Positions 10,379 through 24,200 of a stretch of DNA of 64,000 bases are shown in pieces. The notes below the pieces were generated by a model, which was not told where the DNA came from, made no database searches, and saw only the letters and a list, made by a program, of their open reading frames with translations. Source of the DNA: Amyelois transitella (Eukaryota; Arthropoda; Insecta; Lepidoptera; Pyralidae); contig NC_083507.1 of the NCBI RefSeq assembly GCF_032362555.1, forward strand, positions 9,117,001 to 9,181,000, read 5' to 3'. Made by a program: the position numbers and the translations under genes. Within the stretch, counting starts at the first letter, position 1; each line of letters begins with the position of its first letter.

Positions 10379-12237
10379 CCCTCCTCCACTACAAACATTG
10401 ACGTAGACCAGCCGGCACTCTGAAGGTAAAGATTGCACAAAATCTTTATTTTCTTGTTGCTATAAGAAGTGTGTCAGTTACACTTTCAGGAGGCAGTAAC
10501 CAGGAGCACTTGCTGTTTCTTTCACTTAGCGCCGATTGACACCACTTTATAATTTAGGCTCGACATTATATTACTGATGGTAACAATTATATGTTTCCTG
10601 GTATTCTGGTGGTAAAAAAAAAAGTTTGCAAGTACTGTATGAATATGAATTATACAAATGTAATATTTTACTATAAATAAAAATTAGAGCAAGGACGAAA
10701 TTAAGACGACTTTAAGACGTTTCGCAGACTTTGCGTCGAAACGAGAAAGGTGAAGGACGTTGGAATGCAAATTAAGTTTATTGATATTGCTATTTTTGGA
10801 CGGTCAATAAATATCTCAATTGCAAAAATAATTGGTCACATAGCTTAAATTACCTCGAGACACCATGGATGAGCCAACATGGCCATGATGAGGTTGAACA
10901 TTGAGCAACCAGTTGTTTTCCTAAATATGCGTTCAATACGCCAACTTCGCAACTTTTTGAATCAATAGCAAACACACAATAAAATATTACGACAACCTCA
11001 ACTGAGAGACAAGTTCGCTCATTATGGATTGGAGCTTTCGACTAATTAAGAAACACTATGGGTCTTTGAAACATTAGGACAGGCTGCTAATAGACAAAAC
11101 GCAATGTTTTGTTTGTCTTCACATTATGCATTAACGGCTATTAACGTCAATTGTAAGCTTCATATATCGCACCAATAATATTTATTGAGAGTTGTAAGTA
11201 ACAATTTGATGACTTTACATCTTGTAATTTAAAATTGCTTTTAATTTAGTTTTTACTGTGTAAATCTGTTTGATCAAAAATTTAATATTTAAACACATTT
11301 TAACACAAATGAACAAACCAAGGGATTTCTCGAAATTTGCCTTTCTAAAGCTTATAATGACGTACATGTTCTCTAAGGAAAAATATCAAAAAAGGCCGTT
11401 TATAAACAGATCAGGTTATTAGTAATGTGCTTTATTTAATATATGTATATTATAATGATCATAAAATAAACCCACCACAAAAATTTCCATTAAATATCTA
11501 AAAATAATACGTTTCCTTAGCAAAGCGGATATATCCGGTCATCATAAACGAATTGTGAATTTGTGATTCACAATTCAAGAACACTGCATCCTAATGAATG
11601 ATTATAAATCAAGCGCAATTCACAGAAATCTACGAAGTGGAAAGGCAAACAAAAGCAGTAATGACCCTCACGAAATAGTCGCAGTGGGTAGGAGTTGTTT
11701 GAAGATTTGTCAATGGGTCAGGTTATGAAAAAGATGAAACGTTCTATGTATTTGCTAAAACCGCTATTTGTCTAAGCTTTGGTAGCCCAGATTGAGGTTG
11801 TGGTGGCAAACAATGAGGTAACAGTGAAAACCGATGTCCGCACGCAGGCACTAGCTCATAATTTACACCTTCGCTTATCTTCCAAGAGATATGCATTGTA
11901 ACAGTGCATTGTATTAGATAATATAAATTTTCTCGTCACGTGGTGATGTAAGTCTTATTTATATATAATTTTTGGGGTCATAATAATACTTTTTTGGAAA
12001 TATTTCTTTATTATTCGTTACTAACAATCAAATGTCTAAATTAATAATCATACATATATGCTGCAACTTTCGAATAAATGTTGTTATCCATCAATAGTTA
12101 TGCCTTATTTTACTATATACCGCCTTATTTTACTGATGGTAATCACTTCGCTGTTTTTCTGGTGGTATGATAGAAAGCACGAACTGAGACCAGCTGCCAT
12201 AAACTGGCTCTGAAATGAACACCATGACGATGATGAC
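10379..12237. other. Intergenic spacer between the structural-protein gene and nan
   Basis: About 1.9 kb of AT-rich sequence upstream of the structural-protein gene and downstream of the nan stop. I see no exon with good splice signals. AATAAA on the minus strand at 12007-12012 is a candidate nan poly(A) signal, 226 bp past its stop. Nothing else is recognisable. Confidence 0.6.
12007..12012 (-). terminator. Candidate nan poly(A) signal
   Basis: AATAAA on the minus strand, 226 bp downstream of the nan stop codon, is the clearest poly(A) hexamer in this AT-rich 3' flank. Confidence 0.4.
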
Positions 12238-15200
12238 TTATTTCTTGATAGCGATAGGTGGAAGAACTTGATCTTCCTTCATCTGATTATTTTTAATCAT
12301 CCTCTTAGCGACAATTCGATCGTGTGTTCGTTTCATCTCCAGAATTTCTTTCATTTCTTCTTTGTCTTCACTCTGAAATGTTATTAGAATTAGAAATAAA
12401 AATAACAATAGATATCCTTTTAAATTGCATCCTGTGTGAAATGTGACCTTTAAACTCACAAGTACTGGGACAAAAGCATATAAATTTCGTGTCAGATATA
12501 ATTGTTATTACATCCCAGCATCTTACTCGACGTAATACTTTACAAATCACGAAAAATATTTGACAAAATCTTGCCACCGATTCTTCTTGAAGAGGGACAT
12601 TCCTGTCTACGTACTAGAGATATTACTGTCTGTCTACCATCAACTATTTTATTACCTTCTGATTTATCCTAAGAACTAATGCTCTTTTGCCACTGGCCAT
12701 TGGTTGGCTATACGTCATTAATTGTTTCAACCTCTGCGCCGGCGGCACCCCGCGTTCCACCACCAGCACTATCCTTGCCCACTGCCGCTGCCATTCATTC
12801 CTCGTCTCCGCTATCTTCTGATACGTGTTCCCCATCATAGCGATCAACATGTTTACTAAAAGGACTGCTACTATTATCATGTAGATTACGAACAGGAGCT
12901 GGAGTTAGAAAAGAAATATTATGAGCGTTTTATATTTCTTAATGTATTAATTTTTTTTAAGTTAATATTATAATTTGCTAAGTTTATTATGATTATACCT
13001 GAAATATGATAAAATTCATCGTTTTGTCATTTGCAATAAACAATTTGTTATTTTTTATTTGTATAAAATATGAATTGATAGTAGTACTTAATATTTGTCA
13101 TATAACTTGACTTAACCTACCGGTTTTAGTATCTTTTATTAAAAATCTTAGGTAAATAATAATTCAAATTCGTCCTCGTAACAGAAACATTGATTTTGTT
13201 TGATATCACATTTCGAACACCTCATGGTCAATGAGGTCAGAAGTTAACGGAGACACGAGGTCAATTTATGAGAGCGAAAGACTCCAAAAATACTGTTTAT
13301 AAATACATACATACATAACATAGTCACGTCCATATCCCTTACTGGCTAGACAGAGCCAACTGTCTTCAAAAGACTGACTGACCACGCTCAGCTTTTTGGC
13401 TTGATGATAGAATTGAGATTCAAATAGTGACAGGTTGCTAGCCCATCGCCCAAGAAAAGAATTTTCCAAGTTTATAAGCCTATCACTTAGTCGCCTTTTA
13501 CGACATTCATGGTAAAGAGAAGAAGTGGTCCTATTCTTTTTTTTTAATTGGTCCGGGAACCACACGGTTGAGGTTTATAAATACCTATATCTATATTTTC
13601 ATAAAATTTTTTTGATTAATTTCTATATAATTTATACACCACATAAATGTAAATATTTTCATAAAATATATTTCTTTTATTTCTTTGTTATTTCGCACAG
13701 ACATTAACATTAGCATGAAAATATATAGGGCCTACGTTAAGTAGGGAGAACAAAACGGAATAAATAATGTTGGCGTGGGAATTCCCTAATATGGCAATGC
13801 CCCCCCCCCCCCCATTGCCATATTAGGGAATTCCCACGCCGTCCGAAGACTTTCATAAGAGCTAATATTTTCATTTGCAATTCTCATAAGTGCCGTGCAG
13901 AATAATATACTAAGCCCCTTGTAGTATGTATTCTAGGTATGTTTTCAACCTGCCATAACCTTATCCTCCGAAATTTTTAATGTGAACAACTGATGTAGGT
14001 AACATTATTGCAAAGTCAATGAATTGAACTTGCAAAAATAGACTTCGTTTCCTAATTGAATATTCATAGGTATCATTTAACCTCCTAATGGACCTTACTC
14101 TGAAAACAATAATTAAGTTATTCTAGACATAAATAAACATTAAGGATTTCATTGCTCAACCTTACCTTTGCCTCGATTTCGTGGTCAGTGCGATCGAACG
14201 CCCCGTAGTAATCGGAGAAGGAGGTCAGTGACATGAGGAACATCGCCATGATACTTTCCATTGGTGAGGGCATGGGGTTCGAAACTGAGTCGTCCACCCC
14301 GTCTGGAGTGTTAGGGTTGTCGAATGATAGGAATATTACGTAGTAAGCTGAAATAAATGGAACAATTTCAGGAACTTTGGCATCCCATTATCTATCTTGT
14401 AATGAATTTATCTAATATTACTTCTCATTTAACTGATATTATTAACTTTAACTTAAAATACTTTACAATGAATTAAGCTTTATTTAAACCCGAAAATATC
14501 TTAATAGAAATTATAATGTATCCCGTACGTTTGCTCATTATTCATAAGTTTGTTTAATGCCTATTCAGAAACTTTATGAAACGAGGTTGGACTCGAGCCT
14601 TTAGGTTAGTTCCCTTAGGTACCTAAAAGCTGGCTGGCGACTATATTGTATTATATATTAATATCGTCTTTAGCGATTATTTTAAAAAACATAACGGTTA
14701 GATTCATGATATACTAGGTAAGCTTATAGTAGTAAAACATATGTTACAATAAATCACTGACAAAATGTTAACAATAATAAATTTTGATATGTTTAAAAAT
14801 TATCTTTTATCCGAAAATATGTTTAAACCAACTATAAGTCAAAATAATTTTGAGTATAAAAAGATAATAATAATTGAAGGATCATTTGTTTATGTCCAGA
14901 ATGTGCCAAATGCTTTTGCGGTTATTTAAATTAATTCTTGTAATCATAAAAAATCAATAAATGATTAAATTTGCCAGGTTTAGATTTCCTGAATACCTTG
15001 AGAGAACCCCATGACGAAGACCAGGTAGATGCATACAAATCGTAGCAAATCACCCATCACCATTCTGTAGATCATTACCACGAAGGGTCCTACTGTTTTG
15101 AAGCCACTGTTAAATAAAATTAAAGTAGCGTTTATGAATATAACTGAGTCAGTGCAGATAGGCCGTATAACAGATACCTACTCGTAATAAAAGAAAACTA

Positions 15201-18200
15201 TAATCATTTAAATTAATAAAAGTTTTATGTCGAAGTTATAAAGTCCCCGTCGTCACTTTTACTCGACACTTCAGGTGATAACAGAAATAAATGTGTAAGT
15301 ACCAACTGAAAATATGTAAGGGTGAGTGACTTTATTTACTTAATAGTTGCTTATTTAATTAAGCGTCGGGTGGTTCCCGGCACTTATTTGACCACTAGCT
15401 TCAAGCTTTCATTGATTTATGTGCTTATTCCCTAGTCCGGTGGCGAAGAGAAATCTTAGCATTAGATGATGGCCACCATCCTATCACTATCGAATAGAGG
15501 TCAACTATTCAGCTAAACGTGAACTTCGAGTATTTTCGAGACTGTTAGCTCTATCTGCCCTTCAAAGGAGGAGAGAAAACCCTTCACGTCTTTACGTGAT
15601 GTACGCATTATTTTATTACTCGTAATATCGCCTTTGGATTTCCACTATAGAAAAAGAACTTTCAAGAAGTATGGAGTAAGTAAGCGTGGTAAGCATGATC
15701 ATAACCGTGAGGTTTTCTTCAGTCTCGTCAGCGCTTCAGAACCTCAAAGTCAGCAAACAGGCGATTAGCAACATTGGTCTGATCTACAAATAATATTTTT
15801 AAAGTCTACAGTAGTGGCACTACATACAAACCGACAAAAGAATAAGAAGTATGGAGCTGTGGTTAACATGATGATGACTGCGAGGTGGTCTTCAGCCTCA
15901 TCAGCACACCAGAATCGCAGGGTCGGTAGAAACACCATCAATAAACAGGAGAATAGGAACATTACTCTGGAAACAGGGACAAAAACAAACATAATCTTAA
16001 TCTACTCAAGCTGCTTCCCGAAGGCTTTTAAGTTTTTATTGTTAGCTAGTAGCTAGAAAAATAAAGTACATATGCTCGTTCGCTCTCTCTCAGCACCGAT
16101 TTTGAAAGTGAGCCAAGGGAAAGGCTTTTAAAAATTGCGATGCGTGTGTGCCAGGATTTGGACATATTCGCTTACTTTGGAGAGTCTTTGCTGTATGTCT
16201 TTTTTCTCACCTCGAAGGCACTGTGCTCAGATTTTCAAAGAACATCTTCAGCCCAAGGAATCTTGCTTCCCGTAAAGCAGCTCCGATGTAAGAGAGTGCC
16301 CCAACCCACAATACCAGCTCCGTCGTTATTCTCACCTTAACAAAATGGAAATAATTAACAGTTTTCATTATTTGGTCTCCTTGGGAGCCCACTAAACAAG
16401 AATTCAATTTTGTGTAAATTCCCACCAGTTACCTACATAATACGTTGAGTTAATGTTTTGGTGAAAATCGTGGTATTAGCCTAACCAATCTACTTACTTT
16501 AGCTTGCAAATTGTCAAAGTTCATTAGCCTGCATTCTTCAGTTAGACCTTCCCACCACCCTTCCATGTTAGTTTCCTTGCGAGCTAAAACAATTTTATTA
16601 TTACTATTTCTAATATATCTACTGCAACAATTAATTAAGCACATGACAAAAGCCAGTATTTATATAAAATATTAAAAAAAATCGTCATCTTACGTTTGTC
16701 TTTATCTTTCGAATGGCTCTTGAATCTCGCACATTGCGGTCCATCAGTTTTTGTGGCGTTTATCATCTCGACGGCTCCAGGATCAAACTCCATCGAATTT
16801 ATTGCTATAGTACAGTTTTCTGCAATTATAAAGTCAATGAAGAAGCTATCTTAATTAAGTAAGCATAAATACACTACTGCACTAAAAAAAACATATCCAA
16901 CATTAAAACAGAAAACATGCAGTACAAAAGTGAAACCTGCACATTCAGACTGGATGTGTAACCATGATCAATCCAATACGGGTTAGGTTTACCTGCAAAG
17001 TTTGCGGACGGCAAAATGGCAGTCGCTTCGTAGAAAAACCTGACTCACCCATTCTAGGATCAATGGTGAAAGGTATACTCCGGGCTCTTCTTCCAAAGTG
17101 ATGAAGATGCAACCTGGACTAAAGCCAGGGGAAATGCCTTGAAAAAATAATGTATATCTTGTCCACTAACTTTGAAGGAAACTTTATGAAGTCTAGAAGT
17201 TGAGCATTAAGGCTAAATCTCAAAAGTACATAAGCTCTTCATGTCACGTAAATCATCTTTACAATCCCAAAAAAAGTCATAAAAAATATCTTACCGACAT
17301 CAGAAACCAATTCTGTATCATTAACATTTGGTAGAGATGTTGTATTCACAGCAGTGCCATTAAGAGCCCTGTCTGGTGGACCAGGTCTTAAGGTGAAGCA
17401 GACCAACGAAACCAGGAAGTAACATGAGAAGAGAATGAACTGCCTGTAGAAACGAAACTTGACGAACGTGTTCCACTTGGTTTTCAGAAGGTCGATCAAC
17501 ATGCCTTCTAACAGTTCTAAATGCTCATCTTTTTCCTAAAAATATATTGGGCAATGGACACATCATTGCTATTTATTATAAATATAAGCAACAATGTAAA
17601 TATGTGACGTCGTGCCGCTGTGGTCTTCCCTGAGCCTCTCTTCTCAGCCCGGGAGCCCTATATACATATAAGTACGCGCGTTTCTTGGGGCCTTCGCCTT
17701 TGGACTACTTCAGCGCTCACCAAGTAGCTCGCTATACTCTGGCGGCTAAATGCTGGTTGAAGTTATTCTATGGATCTTTTAAATTATCTCATATCTCTCT
17801 TAGACCTAAACTTTACAAATATTAGACAGTTCTATTTTCAGTTTGAATTTGTATTTGGAGTTCTAATGCATTGTCATTTGTTTTCTTGTTCCTCTTTCTG
17901 TAGGTATCCTCTCTCTCTCTCTCTCTCTCATTACATCTATTCAAATGTTTTTACCCAACAACTTACCCCGAAAACAACGAGATTAAGCGCTGAATCCTTG
18001 CTTATTAGTCCCGTCTCCGTATCAATCGTATCCACCTGTCCCAAAGGGTATGCGGCACAAGTAGTAGCACCTATTTGCCAATAAATCTCTCTTTCAATAT
18101 TGAGGATATGGAAGAACAACTCCGTACGAGCCAGCTTAGCAGCCAAAGTAAGAGGCGTTAAATTTTGTACGTTCCGCAGGTTCAACGATGCTCCCACCTC

Positions 18201-21200
18201 GTATGCCATGTCGAATGTGCTCTGCAATGATAAATAATGTCTTAACCTACTTTTATATATACATATAATCACGTCTATATCCCTTGCGGAGTGGACAGAG
18301 CCAACAGTATTGAGAATACTGAACACTTTCAGCTTCATGCCAGCCGATGGAATTGAGATTCAAGTGAGTCAAAGTGAAAGGGTGCTAGACGACATTGAAA
18401 ATAAAAATTGGTATTCATTGCAATGGAAATAGTTTACAGGAATTCAGTTCAACACTAAAGAGAATAAATGCTAAGTTACCATTGTGAAAGGTCACACGGA
18501 ATCGGATAAGTGGATTTTAACAAAGAGAAAGAAGACGAGAAAATGATTACCGACCATTTTGGAGTAAATGACCAACATATGCATGACGGTGTTGCCATTG
18601 GTGTCCTGCTTGTCAGGGTCAGCTCCTCGAGCTAGGACCAGCCTGTAACACTCCTCCTGGCCCAGGCAGGCTGCAAAGCTGAGAGGGTATTCACCCCAGT
18701 ATACGTATCTGTGAAATGCGCACAAATAAAAGTCTTCAACAATTATACATTTGCAATTTGAAAAGTTTGAAATGGCGAGGCGGAAGTTGCTTTACGTTAA
18801 AACCTGACCTACCCAATTCAGAAATGACTCTGAATCGGGTTTTAATCATTAAATTAAATGACTTCGACCCTATCATGTGTTTTGAACAGCGAACTCTGCT
18901 CATCTAGTTTCAACAAGGTTTCTTTTTTACAGTAATATGCCTGCCTGACACCATATGCCATTTTAATTATTTATTTGTTTTAATACGTGCTTTAGTAGCA
19001 TATAATCGCAGGCAAACTCACCCATAGATTTCTATTGTATTTTGGATAACCTCACCCTTCGTAATTAGTAATCGGCGTAACATTGACCCACTCGTGGTCT
19101 TGCGAGTCTTGCCTGGATGCCTTCTGGTCTTCGGGACTCATGAAGGAGCCAACGCATCGTTCGTGGTAGTTCGCGCCAGCTTCCAGCAGAAACTTCACCA
19201 TTGTAGGGTCCTCGTTTACTATGGCCATGTGGAGAACATTCTCTCCTGGGTAAATACATACAATTATTTCGGTATTTTACATTAGATTCATCAAAGTTGA
19301 AAGATCAAGACAATGCTCTTAAAATAACGAGCATTTGTAACTTTGGCAAAACTTCGACGATGTAAAATCTGGAAACAAACAATTTCAAATTACACAAAGT
19401 AAGCTGCGGTGCTCCTTTGGGAAATCAAGAATGTTATCTTAGTACCGGCAACAGCTAGCACTATAGCCGATGTACATTTAGATATACTCGTGTGCATACA
19501 GCTCAGTGTATTTATTTATTGGCGATAAGACGTGCACTCTTTATTCAGGGACAAGTGACATAAATTGAGCTAGCCCAAAATTAAGTTTCCTTGTATTTCT
19601 TGTTTCTTGGGGTAGTTCTATCGCAGGTAACATATTTTATAACAAAAATAAAATAAGTGATAACACGATTAGTTGAAACCCTCGGTTAGGCCCGCAGTAC
19701 AAGTTAACAAACTCAATTAACGAGTAATTCAGCAAAAGACTTGGGTGAAGAAATGAAAAGAAAATTAATTTCTTTGACAGTATACATACAGTATGAAGTA
19801 TACAATATAAAAATAGTCTATAAGTATGGTCTTATACAATTTCCACTTCAAGCACCAAATATCGAGCTTGAAAGGGCTGTTCATTAATCACAGGTGATTT
19901 AATTTTTTAGCCATCACTTATCAGGCGCTCTATCAAATTAACTTTTATTGTAAATAATTTCCTAGGACGCCGATAACATGCCGGCTTTTGCCTACTAATT
20001 TATGCCACGAATTAATCAGTTTAAGTATACCAATATCGGAACAACAAATCTGATTGTTGAATTAAGGCCTTCTTGGACATAACTAGGGCATATTTCATAA
20101 CTGATTTGGAGCAACCAACAATGAAAAAAAAACCAACAACAAGTTTTCTACAGTGGCCCACATGTCGTATAGGGATGATTTCTTCAATACTTGAACAACT
20201 ACTTAAGGTATAAATGATAATCATAATAATGAGTTACCATAATATTCATCGCTGGCATAGATGTCATTGATGAGTTTGGGGTAGAACCGTAGAAGTCGCT
20301 TGGCGAGATCAGTCATCAGGGACGTGACGTTCAGGAGGCAAAGATGCAGAATCGTCTCTCCTACTGCGCCAAGTTCCTTAATTATAAATACATAGATTTA
20401 TTTTTAAACTAGCTTTCCCCCGCGACTCCGTCCGCGCGGATGTCGGTCTTCGCATAGATGGTTTATTTCTCCATTTTATTTTCAGTCCGGTCAATTTAGA
20501 CCAAAAAATAGGAATGAAGCTACATTAATTCCCATGAAGCTGAAAATGAGTATAATTGTTTAAAACACAATCAAAAGCATTATTTCAAAATTCCCCATGA
20601 TTCCGGTTTAAGAAAAAAAATAACCCAAGGTCAAAGGTAAGAAAATGGGATTTTCACGATTTTCTTCAAAACGGTAAGTTTTATAGGAAAATTACCTCAG
20701 ACATAGATTGTAGATCATAAAGATATCTATAAAAAGGAATCAATATTTTTTTTCAATAAAGCTACCGTTTCTGAGATATTACGATACAAAAAGTTGCAAG
20801 CGTCATAATATGCATAAGCACGTCTCGTATATACTCTATGTAGCAGTAATATAAGTAAAAATATTGTTCTGTCGGTAATTTTAACTTGAATTCAAAATAT
20901 AAAATATACATAAGTATAATGAAACCCAGTCCCTTCATTTATACTGTAGTGAAACCTTGAGACAACATCTGTCTCTCTGTTTAATTGTGTACGTGGCTAG
21001 GGTCGTATAGCTGCTTTATCTCAGAATGCTCAACACATGAAATACCGTTAGTCTTTAATAATAGTTGTCCTTGCGGGGACACCGTTGTCGGCTATGGACA
21101 CCACGGCCTCTCATGCCCTAGGAGTGCCGGCCGCTTAGGGCGCCATGCCGCCCTAAATGATATAATCCTCCGTGCTCTTGCCACCATCCATGTGCCAGCC

Positions 21201-24200
21201 GTTCTAGAACCAAACGGTCTGGCTCGGGATGATGCCAAGAGACCGGATGGTATGACTTTGGTACCCTGGAGATTGGGGCGGCCTTTGGTGTGGGATGCTA
21301 CTTGTGTCGACACACTTGCGCCGTCTCATCTTCAGGTTACTAAATCTAAGGCTGTTCTGCTTCAAATGAGGCAAAAAACCTCAAAAGGCGCAAATATGTA
21401 GTTATCGGGATCAAAGTTTACATCAGATGGCAAGTGTGATAGTGATATTGAAAGGAGAGTGAACGCGGGGAACATGGTGAATGGAGCTTTGCATGCCTTT
21501 ATGAGCAGTCAGAAACTATCCAAAAAGGCTCGACTGGCTGTGCACAGGGGCGTGTTGGTCCCGACATTAATGTATGGGAGTGAAAGTTGGGTATGGCAAA
21601 AGAAGCACGAAAGCAGAATAAATGCAGTGGAAATGAGAGCGTTAAGGAGTATGATGGGTGTGAAATTGAGTGACCGGATAAGGAACAGTGTGATAAGGGA
21701 ATGTTGTGATGTGAAAGAAGATGTAGTTACAGGAATAGAAAAGGGTATGTTGAGATGGTTCGGTCATGTGGAGAGGATGAATGAAAACAGTTTGACTAAG
21801 CAGATATACATGGAGACACTCTCCAGATGACCGAACCATCTGAGGGAAAGGTCGGGGTGGGAAGACCTAGACGAACATATCTTGATCAAATTAAGGACGT
21901 CCTGGTAAAGGGTCAGGTCAAAAGTACCCGAAACCGCCGAGCTTGCATGAAGAGAGTTATGAATGTAGATGAAGCAAAGGAAGTATGCAGGGATCGTGGC
22001 AAGTGGAAAGAGGTAGTCTCTGCCTACCCCTCCGGGAAAGAGGCGTGATTTTATGTATGTATGTATGTAGTTATCGGTAATATTATACTTTTGAACCTTT
22101 TGGGGTAGAAACTCTGGGACCGGGGGGCCTATCTGCCCATCAGCTTTTCCGACAATTGTCGAAAAAGCTAATTGAGGTATCTCTTGACCGGAGGGCTGGA
22201 AATTATCTGGCTCAGAGAATCAGCATTGCCATTCGAATTGGCAATGCTGCCAGCCTTCTGGGCACATTCCCGCATGTTGATGCTATGCAAGGACTGTACA
22301 ATTTATAAATTAAATTTTAGTTTGTAGTCATCTTTTTTCTTTCTTTTTATAAGTAGTTTTAGTTTTAATTTGATTATTGCATTGAATTTGATAATTGTAA
22401 TCTCTATTATTGTCCTAAGATGATTTTCTTCACTTAGGGTTATTCTATTTTTTTTTTAATAATAAATGCGAAAGTTAGTCTTGAGTGCCACTGCAGTGAA
22501 AACACGTGTTTATTCTAACCTATTTCAGACTTTTTCAAGTTTAATAATAAAAATGTTAAAAAAAAAACGCGCTAATTGTACACTACCTCAGAGTTGGCAA
22601 GGAAACGGATGCATATTATGACGCTTGCAACTTTTTGCATCGTTATATCACAGAAACGGTAGCTTTGTTGAAAAAAATTATTGATACCTTTTTTATAGAT
22701 AACTTTATGATCTACAATTTATGTCTGAGGTAATTTTCCGATTTGAAAAACTTACCGTTTTAAAGAAAATTGCGATACACCCATTTTTTACCTTTGACCG
22801 TGAGTAATTTTTTTTCCTTAAACCGGAATCATGGGGAATTTTGAAATAATGCTTTTGATTGTGTTTTAAATAATTATACTCATTTTCAGCTTGATGGGAA
22901 TTAATGTAGCTATGTAGTATTTTTTTCATAGTAATTAGTAGCGGCCCGCTTGTGCAACAAACGGTTCAAGCCAAAGCCGACTTTAGGCGCTACAGGTTAC
23001 GGCGCTAAATCCACTGCCGGTAACGCAACGTGTGTTCGCGGTTCTACAGAACAACGTCTATGGATAAACTGAAAAATTAAGATTTTTTTTTCTTCGTATT
23101 TTTTCGGGATAAAAAGTATCCTATTTTACGCCCAGGATAATAAGGTATAATTATACCAAGTTTCATCAAAATCGAACCGTTAGTTTTCACGTGATGCCTG
23201 AACATACAGACAGACAGACAAAAATTTTTTTAATCACATTTTTGTGTTTGGTATCGATCCAGTAACACCCCCTGCTATTTATTTTTTCAATATTTTCAAT
23301 GTACAGAATTGACCTTTCTACAGATTTATTATATGTATAGATATTTTCTTAACATGAGCGGAACAAGTTATATGTCTGTACCAAGAACTATAACTTTTCC
23401 TATTCGCATAGGCATAAATAATAAAATTGTACAACTATTTTCAGAATTGGAATACTCTGAACAATTAATTCAAACCATAAAATGCTTTGAAGTCTTTGTA
23501 AGAAGGATAACGCCTATACACATACGTACTGATTCTCCCAAAATAACCATGTCCTGGTGACACCGTCACCTATGTATCTGGAGAAGAGGCCGGTTGTGCC
23601 TATGACTACAATCGTGGATTATAAAAATCAGATATTCACAAGAAGAGCCTCCCGTCTGACCACCCCAACTTTGGCAGGGGAACCTATTGGTATTGGATGC
23701 ATTACCATTATGGAATGTAATAAACATTTAAGGTTTTAGATACATACCTTGAGATTCCAACACAGCTCACGGTAAGCGGATGGGTTGGCATCGTACTCTG
23801 CTTGTGTTACTTCAGGCCAATCTTTGTCCACGTCAAACTCTTCATCTGGATTCTCCATATTCCGTAATGGCGGCAGCTAGAAGTACAGAAGAAAGAAATA
23901 AAATATACACAAAAAATACTAAATCTAATATATGAATGCCATAACAGGTCCTCAATGATACACTGAGCATTGATTTTCAGCCAGGGTCTAATTGTATATG
24001 TATAGGGAAATGATTTAATATTTTTTAAAGTACGAAGTAACTACAAGACTAACAATGCTGGCGCAGTAACCCAAAGTGATTCTTAATCTTCAATAGCAGG
24101 ATTTAATTTTGGATTCGCTTGATCTGCATTACATCTCATTATCTTCCTGGCATTAGTGTTAGCCTCCTCACCTCTCTGGAGAGGAGCCCAAGGGGGACCT

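Larger units (their letters stand above)
20409..23341 (-). mobile_element. Compound repeat island in nan intron 3 (Helitron-like ends, inverted arms, nested LINEs)
   Basis: The left border CTAGCTTTCCCCCGCGACTC matches, in reverse, the 3' end of Helitron-like units (see 36041-36320). The right border at about 23341 is the reverse of a 5' end of the form TCTATACATATAATAA. Between them lie a left arm (about 20509-20832), a LINE fragment (about 21040-22320) carrying a second LINE insertion, an inverted copy of the arm (about 22605-22920) and a further Helitron-like tail (about 22937-23341). None of it is spliced into nan. It is probably several events stacked at one site rather than one element. 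Confidence 0.6.

Noticed and set aside
13800-13813. Poly-C tract as a simple microsatellite
   Set aside because: It sits exactly as the loop of a perfect 28-bp inverted repeat, so it is reported as part of that structure.
21409-22048. Reverse-transcriptase-like open frames as host genes
   Set aside because: Truncated, frameshifted, flanked by a target-site duplication and with a microsatellite tail; a dead LINE.
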